Assembly: GCA_028532765.1 (NCBI GenBank)
Contig: JAQQAR010000027.1
Location: 1-64,000 of the forward strand
Origin: Sphaerochaetaceae bacterium
GTDB taxonomy: Bacteria > Spirochaetota > Spirochaetia > Sphaerochaetales > Sphaerochaetaceae
DNA: 64,000 nt
Reading direction: 5' to 3'
The notes under the pieces are model-generated. The model was not told where the DNA came from. It ran no database searches and saw only the letters and a list, made by a program, of their open reading frames with translations. This document shows positions 17,251-27,538 of this stretch, piece after piece (within the stretch, counting starts at the first letter, position 1; every line of letters starts with the position of its first letter). Made by a program: the position numbers and the translations under genes.

Positions 17251-18855
17251 CTATTGTACGTACTTGATCAACGTCGCTCGAATTGCTCCCTTTCCTGCTA
17301 TCAACTCAGCAAAGTAGGAGAGCACCAAGTCTGCCATACCAATCTTCTGAAGGTTAACACCCCAGATGGATTCGTCCTTGAGCAGAGCTTCCAATGCGGG
17401 GAAAGGACCCTTCATCCCAATCTTGATATCCTTGAGATAGGCCTGTGCCTCTTCAAGACGTGGATCAGGGCTTGGTGTGAACGGGTTGAGTTCATCATCC
17501 AGTCCCATAAGGTAGCGTAGCCATCCAGCGAAAACCAAGGGGATGAGCTTCAAGTCTTGTACGTCCAGCTGATCACTGGCAAGGTATGACTTGATCGTCT
17601 CACCGAACCTGATCGCAAGTTTCTGACTGGTATCAGTTGCAATTCTCTGAGGGGTGTCTGGCATGAAGGGGTTGGGGAACCTGACGGTGAGCACTTCATC
17701 AATGAATGCCTTCGGGTCAAGAATTCCGGGATCGGTTACTACCGGCATCCCTTCCTCATACCCGATGATTTCCACCATCCGCTTCAACTGTGGGTCCCTC
17801 ATCTCTTCACTGATGAGCGAGTGTGAAAGCAGGCAGCCATAGATGGCGAGAGTTGTATGCAGGGGATTCAAGCAGGTGGTCACCTTCATTCTTTCAACCT
17901 TATTGACAGTATCCCTGTCAGTAAAATAAACACCGACTTCCTCAAGTTGGGGCCTGCCGGCAGGGAAGTCGTCCTCTATGACTAGGTACTGGGGTTCCTC
18001 TGCATTCACAAACGCCGCTGTATAAGTGTTCTTGTCTGTGATAACCAGTGAGGTATCCTCAAACCCATCGGCCTTGAGCATTGCTTCAACCTTTGCATCT
18101 GGACGCGGGGTGATCTTGTCGATCATGGACCAAGGAAATGAGACGTCACTTTGGAGATAGGAGACAAAACCCTCTTTCACCAAGCCTTTCTCTTCCCATG
18201 CCTGGGCGATGGTCATGACAGCGTCCTGGAGCTTTTCTCCGTTGTGTGAACAGTTGTCCATGCTTACAAGGGCAAGTTTACCCCCATCAGCCATAAAGCG
18301 CTCATACATCAGTGCAACAAGCCTTGGTAGGAACATGATATTCTTTTCTGGCCCTGAGAGAAGGTCTTTCTCGATTGCTGGGTGGAATGATCCATCCCCA
18401 CGCTTGAGAGCGTACCCTTTTTCGGTGATGGTGAAGCTTACCATCTGAAGGGAAGGGGAGCGGAACGTCTTCTGGAAAAATGCCCACTCTTTAGCGAATT
18501 GCTGGTCACATTTGTAGGCAGCAGCGACAGAGGCAATGACCTCCTTGGCGATGGATCCATCACTCTTGAGGGTTACCATCAGGGTCATGTTGTCGTGTTT
18601 CTCATAGACCTCGTCGATGATCTGGTAGTCAAAGCCTTCCCCTACGATGATGCCTGTCTCTGCAAGTCCTTTACTAAGGAGTCTCTGTTGGAGTGCTGCG
18701 GGGAAAATACGGAAAATGTTTCCTGCACCAAAATGCACCCAGGTAGGTTGCTTCTCCGTCTTCTGTACCATTGATGCGCGATCATAGGATGGCAGGATAT
18801 ACCCCTTGTCTTCCCATTCGCTTCTGTTCTGTATTCCTGTGTTGGTTAGTTTCAT
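17251..18855 (-). CDS. uxuB: D-fructuronate reductase (mannitol dehydrogenase family)
   Basis: The 534-residue protein has the NAD-binding VHFGAGNIFRIF segment near residue 40 and the family signature KVTTCLNPLHTTLAIYG with catalytic Lys, Asn and His. It catalyses NAD(H)-linked interconversion of D-fructuronate and D-mannonate, the step before UxuA in hexuronate breakdown. The pairing with uxuA makes fructuronate reductase far likelier than mannitol 2-dehydrogenase. It overlaps the gntR stop by 4 bp (ATGA). Confidence 0.9.
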   Translation of the reverse strand: MKLTNTGIQNRSEWEDKGYILPSYDRASMVQKTEKQPTWVHFGAGNIFRIFPAALQQRLLSKGLAETGIIVGEGFDYQIIDEVYEKHDNMTLMVTLKSDGSIAKEVIASVAAAYKCDQQFAKEWAFFQKTFRSPSLQMVSFTITEKGYALKRGDGSFHPAIEKDLLSGPEKNIMFLPRLVALMYERFMADGGKLALVSMDNCSHNGEKLQDAVMTIAQAWEEKGLVKEGFVSYLQSDVSFPWSMIDKITPRPDAKVEAMLKADGFEDTSLVITDKNTYTAAFVNAEEPQYLVIEDDFPAGRPQLEEVGVYFTDRDTVNKVERMKVTTCLNPLHTTLAIYGCLLSHSLISEEMRDPQLKRMVEIIGYEEGMPVVTDPGILDPKAFIDEVLTVRFPNPFMPDTPQRIATDTSQKLAIRFGETIKSYLASDQLDVQDLKLIPLVFAGWLRYLMGLDDELNPFTPSPDPRLEEAQAYLKDIKIGMKGPFPALEALLKDESIWGVNLQKIGMADLVLSYFAELIAGKGAIRATLIKYVQ

Positions 18856-19577
18856 GAAGGCCTCCAGGCTTGTTGGTGTTGGAACTGAAGTGGAGCGTAC
18901 GTCCTCTCCTGTTTGAAGTACTCAGGGTATCGACCAACCATCAATTCAGTTTCCTGTAATAGTTTTGAAAGGTGTTTATCCTCAAGGTTGAGGATGGCAT
19001 CAAGTTGTTTGTGCTTGAGTGCATTCAGCATCAGACGGTGTTGCTCAATAATATCTGCAAGGACATTTTTCTGATAAAAGGAGAGAAGACGAATCCTATG
19101 GTGGTTTCCGCCTTGGGCGAGGATGATGTTCCAGATGCGTTGCATACCAATGGCATGGAAGATGATTGCATGGAAGGTGTTGTCAGCTTCAAGGAATTTG
19201 ATGAAATCATCACCTATTGCATGCGCTGCCTGTTCTTCAATTGCAGCTTCCATAGCCTTGAAATGATCATCACGTGCCACGTAGATGAATTTCTTGACTG
19301 CATGGTCTTCAAGGCTTTTGCGCAAAAAACGTTCCTCTTCAACCTGCTTTAGATTGATGAGTGAGACTCGGGTTCCTTTTTGTGGAAAGATATCAACCAG
19401 GTTGTCAGAGCTCAATCTCATGAGTGCATCCCTGACAGGAGAGCGACTGACCTGCAACTGCACGGAGAGCTGTTGCAGGTTCAACTCCTCTCCCGGCTTG
19501 AAGCGCAGGGAGAGAATTTCGTCCCGAAGGGTCTGATAGATTTCCTCAGATGCAGTAACACGAACTATTTGTGCCAT
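18852..19577 (-). CDS. GntR/FadR-family regulator of the uxu operon
   Basis: The start is the ATG at 19577 preceded by AGAGGAAAT. The 241-residue protein has a winged-helix domain (EEIYQTLRDEILSLRFKPGE, then LQVSRSPVRDALMRL recognition helix) and a C-terminal helical FCD effector domain with the metal-binding positions (DNTFHAIIF, HRLMLNAL). FCD regulators of this type sense uronate intermediates and repress their operon. It sits between uxuA and uxuB. Confidence 0.88.
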   Translation of the reverse strand: MAQIVRVTASEEIYQTLRDEILSLRFKPGEELNLQQLSVQLQVSRSPVRDALMRLSSDNLVDIFPQKGTRVSLINLKQVEEERFLRKSLEDHAVKKFIYVARDDHFKAMEAAIEEQAAHAIGDDFIKFLEADNTFHAIIFHAIGMQRIWNIILAQGGNHHRIRLLSFYQKNVLADIIEQHRLMLNALKHKQLDAILNLEDKHLSKLLQETELMVGRYPEYFKQERTYAPLQFQHQQAWRPS

Positions 19578-19578
19578 A

Positions 19579-20655
19579 CTATTTCCTCTGGTCACTTTTC
19601 TGAATAGCCTCGTAAAGCCCGAGAATGTAGGATGCACCGAGTGCACGGTCATACAATCCATAGCCGGGCATTGCCACTTCTCCCCAGATCATTCTTCCAT
19701 GGTCTGGTCGAGCTGGCCCTTCGAAGCCGATGTCATAAAGTGCCTTTACAATCTCATAGAGATCAAAGGAACCATCGCTTGAGAGGTGGGCAGCTTCCTC
19801 AAACACTCCCTCTCCAAAATGATGCAGGTTCCTGATATGGGCAAAATGGATTCTTCCGGGCAGTGAGCGGATAATACCGGGAAGGTCGTTCTTTGGATTG
19901 GTTCCAAAAGATCCTGCACAGAAGGTGAGTCCATTGAATGGTGCATCAACAGCCTTCATGACTTTCAGGATTTTCTCCTTGCTGGTAATGATCCTTGGCA
20001 GCCCAAACACAGGCCAGGCTGGATCATCCGGATGGATAGCCATCTTGATGCCGTACGTTTCACAGGTTGGCTGGATTGCTTTAAGGAAGTAGACAAGGTT
20101 CTCGAAGAGTTTGTCATCAGAGACATCCTTGTACGCTTCCATCAGTTCCTTGATCTTGGCAAGGCGTTCTGGTTCCCAGCCCGGCATCTCGAAGCCCTGG
20201 GAGCTATTGTTCGTCTGGTCGAGGAAAGACTGTGGGTCGATCCCATCAACCACTTTCTGGTCATATGCCAATACGGTGCTTCCGTCACTTCTCATCTTGG
20301 CAAGTTCAGTCCTGGTCCAGTCGAAGACCGGCATGAAGTTGTAACAGACAGTGGTAATTCCTTCCTTGCCGAGGTTCTCAAGGGTCTGGATGTAGTTTGC
20401 GATGTACTTGTCGCGGTCCTCTCCACCAATCTTGATGGCGTCATGAATATTGACGCTCTCAATGCCGAGTACTTTCAAATCAGCGGCTTCTACCTCTTTC
20501 TTGAGCTCCTGGATTCTTTCGATCGGCCAAACTTCCCCAGCGGGAATATCGTAGAGGGTGGTGATAACCCCTTCAACGCCTGGAATCTGGCGGATCTGTT
20601 GTAGGGTAACGGTATCGTGCTTTGAGCCGAACCAGCGAAGTGACATATGCATCAT
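19579..20655 (-). CDS. uxuA: Mannonate dehydratase
   Basis: The start at 20655 follows GGAGG by 8 nt; four in-frame residues of a longer reading frame are unlikely to be used. The 358-residue TIM-barrel enzyme has MHMSLRWFG, the IESVNIHDAIK segment, HPDDPAW and HIRNLH metal and active-site regions of UxuA. It dehydrates D-mannonate to 2-keto-3-deoxy-D-gluconate. First gene of uxuA-gntR-uxuB(-yitT). The KDG kinase and aldolase are not in the window. Confidence 0.93.
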   Translation of the reverse strand: MMHMSLRWFGSKHDTVTLQQIRQIPGVEGVITTLYDIPAGEVWPIERIQELKKEVEAADLKVLGIESVNIHDAIKIGGEDRDKYIANYIQTLENLGKEGITTVCYNFMPVFDWTRTELAKMRSDGSTVLAYDQKVVDGIDPQSFLDQTNNSSQGFEMPGWEPERLAKIKELMEAYKDVSDDKLFENLVYFLKAIQPTCETYGIKMAIHPDDPAWPVFGLPRIITSKEKILKVMKAVDAPFNGLTFCAGSFGTNPKNDLPGIIRSLPGRIHFAHIRNLHHFGEGVFEEAAHLSSDGSFDLYEIVKALYDIGFEGPARPDHGRMIWGEVAMPGYGLYDRALGASYILGLYEAIQKSDQRK

Positions 20656-20671
20656 GAGTGGTGCCTCCATA

Positions 20672-20708
20672 TATGTTATACTAATAGTCTAACATACTAA
20701 TATATTAG
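20672..20708 (-). promoter_or_regulatory. uxuA promoter/operator region
   Basis: Two inverted repeats lie just upstream of uxuA: CTAATATATTAG (20697-20708, perfect) and ATGTTA / TAACAT (20672-20677 / 20690-20695). ATACTAAT is repeated at 20678 and 20694. On the minus strand TATAAC (20680-20675) is a plausible -10. GntR operators are short AT-rich palindromes, so the encoded regulator is the obvious candidate to bind. Confidence 0.45.
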
Positions 20709-20751
20709 AGGCAATACCCCAATCCTTTTCCTCTTCATCCATCCTAGAAGC

Positions 20752-21498
20752 CTATCTTCGGTCGCCCATCACCAACATGGAAGCGGTGCGGTCCAGGAAC
20801 AAGGTGCACTCTTTCTTTGTCCTGAGCGCAGCACAAGGGGAGTAGACCCCTATCTGGTCATAGAGACACATGGCAACCGCACGTGCTTTTCTTTGGTCGG
20901 GTACGGAGCAGATAAGATGTTTGGCTTTCAGGATCTGCCTTACAGACATGGTGATTGCTTTTGAGGGAACCTCATCAATCTTTGGGAACCAACCTTCGCT
21001 TACCTGTTGTCTTCTGCATCGGTCCTCAAGCTCCACCACAATGTAGGGGTCGTCGGTTTCAAAATTGGCAGGGGGGTCGTTGAACCCGATATGTCCGTTT
21101 TCCCCAATGCCAAGGAAGGAGACATCCACTTTTTTCTTTTTGATGAGAGCGTTCAATCTCTTGACCTCTTCTTCCAAATTCTCTGCATCGCCGTTGATCT
21201 GGTGAAATGCACCAAGGTGAGTTACCTTCTCGACAAAGCGATTGTTCAAGTAATAACGGAAACTGGAAGAGTGGGTGTCGGGAAGATCTACATATTCAGC
21301 CAAGCCGAATGCCTCTACCTTGCTCCAGTCAATGTCTGCTTTTGCAAGATGTTCGTAGAGGGAGAATTGACTTAAACCGGTTGCGACGGATATGACAGCA
21401 TGGCCTTTCTTCTCGATTGCATCCTGAATAATGGTAATGCCTAGCTTTGCTGCCTGGTAGCCCATGTCATGTTTGTCTTCGCAAATGGTTACACGCAT
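20752..21498 (-). CDS. NagB-like sugar-phosphate isomerase/deaminase paralogue
   Basis: The 248-residue protein has the NagB fold signature LGIGENGHIGFNDP (His136 matching catalytic His143 of E. coli NagB) and a GLAEYVDL segment. In NagB this segment is (N)(M/L)DEYVGL and its Asp72 is the proton-abstracting base; here it is Ala67. Glu148 of NagB is Asp141 here. So aldose-ketose isomerase/deaminase activity on glucosamine-6-phosphate is doubtful as written. It lies upstream of the uxu operon on the same strand, separated by about 95 bp. Confidence 0.75.
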   Translation of the reverse strand: MRVTICEDKHDMGYQAAKLGITIIQDAIEKKGHAVISVATGLSQFSLYEHLAKADIDWSKVEAFGLAEYVDLPDTHSSSFRYYLNNRFVEKVTHLGAFHQINGDAENLEEEVKRLNALIKKKKVDVSFLGIGENGHIGFNDPPANFETDDPYIVVELEDRCRRQQVSEGWFPKIDEVPSKAITMSVRQILKAKHLICSVPDQRKARAVAMCLYDQIGVYSPCAALRTKKECTLFLDRTASMLVMGDRR

Positions 21499-21556
21499 CT
21501 ATTGTAGTTCTCCTTACCCTCCAGTCTAACAAAAGTGCTGTACTGGGTACAGAGGC

Positions 21557-22522
21557 TTAGAGAAAGGCTTCTTCTGAGCTTGGATGGGTTGTATTCCAAC
21601 TCTTTGTATCAATAATGAGCTGTTTGGTAACTTCCTTAGCACCATAGGGGGCAAAGAGTTTTTCCATTCCCAGGAACCCAGATGCCAAGGTGATTACAAC
21701 CTTCTGGTAGTGGAAGCGAGCCATCTGACGGCTGAATGAGTCGAAAAGGAGACGGAAAAGGCCAAGTCCACGGTACTCTGCCTTGACTCCAAACAGTGGT
21801 ACTTCCACGAGATAGTCGGCAAGCATGGTGTAGGAGAGGAATGCTGCCAAACTCCCATCCTGTGCTTTGGCCAAGTAGAAATGATCGAGTTCGTCGAGTT
21901 CCAGGTGACGCATCAAAACTACGCTTGCAATGCGGTCTTCTTCACTGCCTGCCTCAAGTTCAGTTACCAATGATTGGACCATGTTCATGATCTCTTCGGT
22001 TACCGGTCCTTCAAGGGTTTCAAAGGTGAAGTCTTCCAACAGGATGTCTTCGGTGAGTTCTGTCTCTCCATCGCTCAACTCCAGCAGTTGATTAAGGCTC
22101 TCCTGTTCCCGGTACCAGGAGACAACCACACGCTTAAGTTGTTCATCACGGAAACTGAACCATTTTCGCTCCAGTATTGGTGTCTCGCTGAGCGTGTCCT
22201 TGAACTTTCTGAAGACCCCCCTCCCGCTCTGTAGGGCGGCAAGAAGGCGGGACCGATAGAGGGGATTCCTTACCCTGTTTGCAAACATTTCCATGAGATG
22301 AAAACCATCAGATGGTTCCCAGTCAGGTATGGGAATGAACCGGTTCTCTCGCTCTTCTTCATCAATATCATCGAGATATTGTATCTCATCCTCTCTCACG
22401 AGAAACTCATCCTTGAGATCAAGGAAGTAATAGTTCGCTTGATCTTCCATCGCAAAGATGATGGAATCGAGGAGATCCCTACTTAAAACAGGCAAACGAT
22501 ATGCTACATGTTCATTATCCAT
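21557..22522 (-). CDS. UPF0158 domain fused to GNAT acetyltransferase
   Basis: The start is the ATG at 22522. Residues 1 to about 165 resemble UPF0158 proteins (EMFANRVRNPLYRSRLLAAL, SGRGVFRKFKDTL, KWFSFRDEQLKR). The rest is GNAT-like, with a central strand LAAFLSYTMLADYLVEVPLFGV and acetyl-CoA-loop segment YRGLGLFRLLF. The GNAT substrate is unknown. The fusion suggests that UPF0158, itself uncharacterised, helps choose the acetylation target. Divergent from enolase. Confidence 0.68.
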   Translation of the reverse strand: MDNEHVAYRLPVLSRDLLDSIIFAMEDQANYYFLDLKDEFLVREDEIQYLDDIDEEERENRFIPIPDWEPSDGFHLMEMFANRVRNPLYRSRLLAALQSGRGVFRKFKDTLSETPILERKWFSFRDEQLKRVVVSWYREQESLNQLLELSDGETELTEDILLEDFTFETLEGPVTEEIMNMVQSLVTELEAGSEEDRIASVVLMRHLELDELDHFYLAKAQDGSLAAFLSYTMLADYLVEVPLFGVKAEYRGLGLFRLLFDSFSRQMARFHYQKVVITLASGFLGMEKLFAPYGAKEVTKQLIIDTKSWNTTHPSSEEAFL

Positions 22523-22569
22523 AGGTCTATGATAGCCCGCTAAGAAGGGGGGCGACAAGTGCGTTCGCC

Positions 22570-23933
<1,364 letters not shown>

Positions 23934-23958
23934 GACACGTTGTTACGTAGTACTATTT

Positions 23959-23983
23959 CGGGCCATCGCAATGCGGTGGCCCG
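23959..23983. terminator. Hairpin between eno and the convergent CPBP gene
   Basis: An 11-bp stem (23959-23969 with 23973-23983, one T-G pair, loop AAT) is GC-rich. The T-run after it is weak on either strand, but its place between convergent genes fits a shared terminator. Confidence 0.6.
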
Positions 23984-24006
23984 TTCCTATCGAAAACCAG
24001 ACTTTA

Positions 24007-24879
24007 TCATTTTTGCATGTGGAGTTGAGCCATGATATCCTTTCTGACCATGAGGAATACCATTAACAACCCAATGATGAGTTGCAGGAGATCCAAGGGA
24101 GTACCGATTGCTTTGGTGGTGGTCAGGAGTGGAAGGCTGGGAAGGGAGGACCCCTTGTAGTTGCAGATAAGGGCAACAAAGAGGTTATTGGCTGCGTGGA
24201 TTGCCAGAGCTGGTTCAAATCCTCCAGTGGCAATGCTCAGCGCAGTAACCAGACCACCGAAGAGTGCGTAGAATACCAAGACGAGCGTTGGGTTCTCTGC
24301 ACTGCCTAGTTCCCTGTTTGAGAGATGGGGGGCCGTGAACAGGATTGCAGAAAGTACACAGGCAAGGACATTTCTCATTGCCCCTCTTCTCAGTTTTTCC
24401 CCTTGCACAACCCGAATGGGGAATACCCTGAATACCACTTCCTCACTGCTGGTCTGGATGGGGGTAAGGACCAGGACCAAGGGAAGCAACATCAGATGTT
24501 CCAGAATGGAAGCGTCACTGGTACTGTATGCCTCTGGTTCAACCATGAGTCCAAGAAGTAGAAAAAGCATTGCCACCAGAAGATATGCCCCCATACTCTT
24601 GAAAAAGAGGATGAGACGAAATGTACTGTGGTCGGTGATAAGTGATCGTGGACTTGTGGTAAGCAACAGCTTCCATGAGACTACGATACCCAAAGCCATG
24701 GCAAGGAAGGGTGCATTTGCCCTTAGGTAGGGGATGTTGAAATGCCCAAGCATAGTTACAAAGTAAGGGCCCAGTATCAGCCAAAAAAGCAGGCTGAGAA
24801 CCATGGCCAGTGCCAAGCTGAAGGGCGAACTTTCTATTTTTGTATCCTTCTGCATCAAGTTTCTTCTTGGTTTTTCCAT
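24007..24879 (-). CDS. CPBP-family intramembrane metalloprotease
   Basis: The 290-residue protein has about seven to eight membrane helices and the CPBP (Abi, CAAX-protease-like) motifs: EEVVFR with the paired Glu and distal Arg, FTAPHLSN, and HAANN near the C-terminus. The fold is a glutamate-type intramembrane protease. Physiological substrates are unknown. Met at 24855 is an alternative start, as neither has a clear ribosome-binding site. Confidence 0.85.
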   Translation of the reverse strand: MEKPRRNLMQKDTKIESSPFSLALAMVLSLLFWLILGPYFVTMLGHFNIPYLRANAPFLAMALGIVVSWKLLLTTSPRSLITDHSTFRLILFFKSMGAYLLVAMLFLLLGLMVEPEAYSTSDASILEHLMLLPLVLVLTPIQTSSEEVVFRVFPIRVVQGEKLRRGAMRNVLACVLSAILFTAPHLSNRELGSAENPTLVLVFYALFGGLVTALSIATGGFEPALAIHAANNLFVALICNYKGSSLPSLPLLTTTKAIGTPLDLLQLIIGLLMVFLMVRKDIMAQLHMQK

Positions 24880-24906
24880 GACGTACGCTCATCGTACACA
24901 CAAACA

Positions 24907-24915
24907 TGATATACT
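24907..24915 (+). promoter_or_regulatory. Extended -10 promoter placing the RNA start at the addB ATG
   Basis: TGATATACT (TG at 24907-24908, TATACT at 24910-24915) is a perfect extended -10. Initiation about 7 nt after it falls at 24922-24923, on the addB start codon, and no ribosome-binding site is present. No clear -35 is seen. Confidence 0.45.
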
Positions 24916-24922
24916 GCAACGT

Positions 24923-27538
24923 ATGAGTCTATCACAAACGAAACGTTCCTATGTGCACGAGGCTTTTGACCAGGGATTGATTTGTGTATTCCCCACCGAG
25001 GTTGCAGCTCGATCATACCTGGTAGACTATGCGCTCCATGGGAAACATCATGCAATCCTGGCGGAGAGAGCCATCTCCTATGATACCTTTCGAGGCTATT
25101 TTCTGCCTCATCATGAAACCATGGCCCCGGCAAACAGTCTTACCCGTCAGCTCTTTATCCATCAGCTACTCGAGTCGGGGAGTTTGCTTCGCTATTTTCT
25201 CAATCCAACGTATCCGGAGATGAACAACCGGGTGAAAGGATATCTTGCCAAGTTATTGCCATCCCTCGTGGAAGCATGCCAGGGGGAGGTGCTCAGTAAC
25301 CTCGACTCTGCCATGCAGACGGACCTATTGGTGCTCTATGGGCAGTACCAGCAGTTCCTGGATGAGCATCAACTGTTCGAACCCAGGTACGAGAAGCCAA
25401 GCATACCCGATGACTGGGACACTGGAAAGTCATATTGCATTCTTTTCGCAGATACCAACCCGGAGGCGGAGAGCTTGTACGAACAGCTGGGAAGGCCATC
25501 CTTCATGGAACTAAGGAAAGCTCCTGAAGAGGATCCTTCAGTGTTCTTGGAAGTGTTTCCCAACCACCTCGTAGAGATCAAGCAAACGCTCAAAAGGGTG
25601 AGGGATCTCTTGGATGCAGGAGTGGAGACACACCAGATTTTAATCGGCACTACTGCAACCGACACCCTCATGGATGTACTCCGCGAGGAAGCAATGCTTT
25701 ATGGTATCCCCTTGACGGTAAGGGAAGGGAAATCGGTACTTGCCTACAGCAGTGGGCGGTTTCTCAGCCTGATTCAAGAGGTATATGACGAACAATTCAG
25801 TCTGGAAAGCTTGAAATCACTCTTACTCGATCCTGGTATTCCCTGGGCTGAGGGAGAAAAACATCGTATTTTCATCAAGCGTGCAGTCAGGCAGTCAGTC
25901 ATGCATGGTTCCCTGTATGGAGAGGATCAGTACAGTTCCTTGCTGGGAGACAGGGATTTGCAGAGGTGGTATGAGGGCTTGAAGAAGAGCATCATAGCAA
26001 TTGTCCAGGCTGAGGATATTGAGGACTTACGACGGAAAATCAATCACTTCCAGGATACCTACTTCATTCCAACCCAGTGGGTCGGCACTCCGGGGGAAGA
26101 TGTCTATGCGTTCTGTCTTGATGCCATGGCTCAGGTAAGGGATGCGATGGAGAAGACCGGAATCACCTCGTACCCCAGGATCTTTTCCTTTTTACTTGCT
26201 CACCTACAGAACAAGCGATATGTATTTCAGCAGAAGAGTGAGGGCATCGCCGTCTACGGGTGGCCTCAGGTATCTGTTCTGAATGCTGACTATCTTTTCA
26301 TCCTTGCCCTTGACCAAGAAGGTTCGCGGTGCGTTGAACGCCCCTTGAATTTTCTGCCTCAACAGATTGAGAAGGCGCTACGCAGGGAGGTCGATACCAC
26401 CGAAGCCCATTTCCGCTGTGCAACCCTCGCTGATGGACAGCGTTTCCTCTCCTGCCATATGCGTCGCTATGAAGGGGAGATGATGGTTCCTTCCTATTTC
26501 CTGCAGCATGGGCGCCTTACACAGTATGAAGCTGATCAGCAGGCCATTACCGATCCATTGGCTGCAGAACTGTTTCTCTACAAGCATGCAGCTCTTCCTG
26601 ATGTGAGGGCAACAGCAAGCCAGAGGGATTGGTTTCTGGCAGCCAAGAAGACCGTACTTGCTGAACGTGCTGACGACTATGCACGCCATCCCATCAAGCC
26701 AGACCTTATTGCAAGGCTCAAGGATGATAAGGGAAGATTCCAGTTCTCCCCAACCGGCATAGACCAGTTTGACCACTGTCCGTATGCATGGCTTGCAAGG
26801 TATCTCTATGGACTTAAAACAGAGGAGTATGAAGTGCAGCCGGTAGACCACCAGAGAATTGGAATGCTCCTTCACACAGTCTACCAGCGGTTTTTCTCTG
26901 AGATTTCTGATTATGATCCCCAGAAAAGGGAGATGTATCAGGAGCGCCTGTATGCACTGTTTGACGAGTGTCTGGTCTCCTACTATGGGCAGCGTGGGCC
27001 TTCCCCATCGATGAGGAGCTGGATCATTGCCAGCTATAGGGAGAAGGTGGCATCAATTCTTGATGCGGAATCGGCACTGTTCGCCCATGGAAGATCCATT
27101 GCATTCGAGGCATCCTACGAGGTAGAGCAATTTCCTCTTCTCATAAACGGCCGAATCGACCGTGTAATCAGCCTTAATCCTCCAGAGGATACCAAGCTTG
27201 CTGTCATCGACTATAAAAAAGGGGTACCGGAGGTAAAACGTGTTTCGGGGCATCTTGAGTCATTTCAGCTACCCGTCTACCGATTCTTGTTGACCCATGA
27301 CCGTGATGTCTCCGTATCCAACGCTTCCTACTACAGCGTCAAGGACGAAAAGTACTACACGCTCTGGTCCCAGGAGGATGATCCATCTGCACTGCTTTGT
27401 GAAGAGCAACTGCAGCAGCGCCTGGAGAGTCTGCTTGATGCCGTGCAGGGTGGGCATCTGATGGCAACGCCATCAAAGAAACATTGTGGACCTTGTCCCT
27501 ACCGATCCTTGTGCCGGAGGAGGTACGCAACGCTATGA
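24923..27538 (+). CDS. addB: AddB-like nuclease subunit with Fe-S cluster motif
   Basis: The ATG at 24923 gives 871 residues. The C-terminal PD-(D/E)XK nuclease shows FSPTGIDQFDHCPYAW, a later GRIDRV acidic strand and AVIDYKKG (catalytic Asp and Lys), then HCGPCPYRSLC. The four Cys, one before and three after the nuclease core, match the 4Fe-4S staple of AddB. No N-terminal Walker A is visible, so this subunit probably does not hydrolyse ATP. With AddA it forms the RecBCD-type complex that resects double-strand ends for recombination. Overlaps addA by 4 bp. Confidence 0.85.
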   Translation: MSLSQTKRSYVHEAFDQGLICVFPTEVAARSYLVDYALHGKHHAILAERAISYDTFRGYFLPHHETMAPANSLTRQLFIHQLLESGSLLRYFLNPTYPEMNNRVKGYLAKLLPSLVEACQGEVLSNLDSAMQTDLLVLYGQYQQFLDEHQLFEPRYEKPSIPDDWDTGKSYCILFADTNPEAESLYEQLGRPSFMELRKAPEEDPSVFLEVFPNHLVEIKQTLKRVRDLLDAGVETHQILIGTTATDTLMDVLREEAMLYGIPLTVREGKSVLAYSSGRFLSLIQEVYDEQFSLESLKSLLLDPGIPWAEGEKHRIFIKRAVRQSVMHGSLYGEDQYSSLLGDRDLQRWYEGLKKSIIAIVQAEDIEDLRRKINHFQDTYFIPTQWVGTPGEDVYAFCLDAMAQVRDAMEKTGITSYPRIFSFLLAHLQNKRYVFQQKSEGIAVYGWPQVSVLNADYLFILALDQEGSRCVERPLNFLPQQIEKALRREVDTTEAHFRCATLADGQRFLSCHMRRYEGEMMVPSYFLQHGRLTQYEADQQAITDPLAAELFLYKHAALPDVRATASQRDWFLAAKKTVLAERADDYARHPIKPDLIARLKDDKGRFQFSPTGIDQFDHCPYAWLARYLYGLKTEEYEVQPVDHQRIGMLLHTVYQRFFSEISDYDPQKREMYQERLYALFDECLVSYYGQRGPSPSMRSWIIASYREKVASILDAESALFAHGRSIAFEASYEVEQFPLLINGRIDRVISLNPPEDTKLAVIDYKKGVPEVKRVSGHLESFQLPVYRFLLTHDRDVSVSNASYYSVKDEKYYTLWSQEDDPSALLCEEQLQQRLESLLDAVQGGHLMATPSKKHCGPCPYRSLCRRRYATL

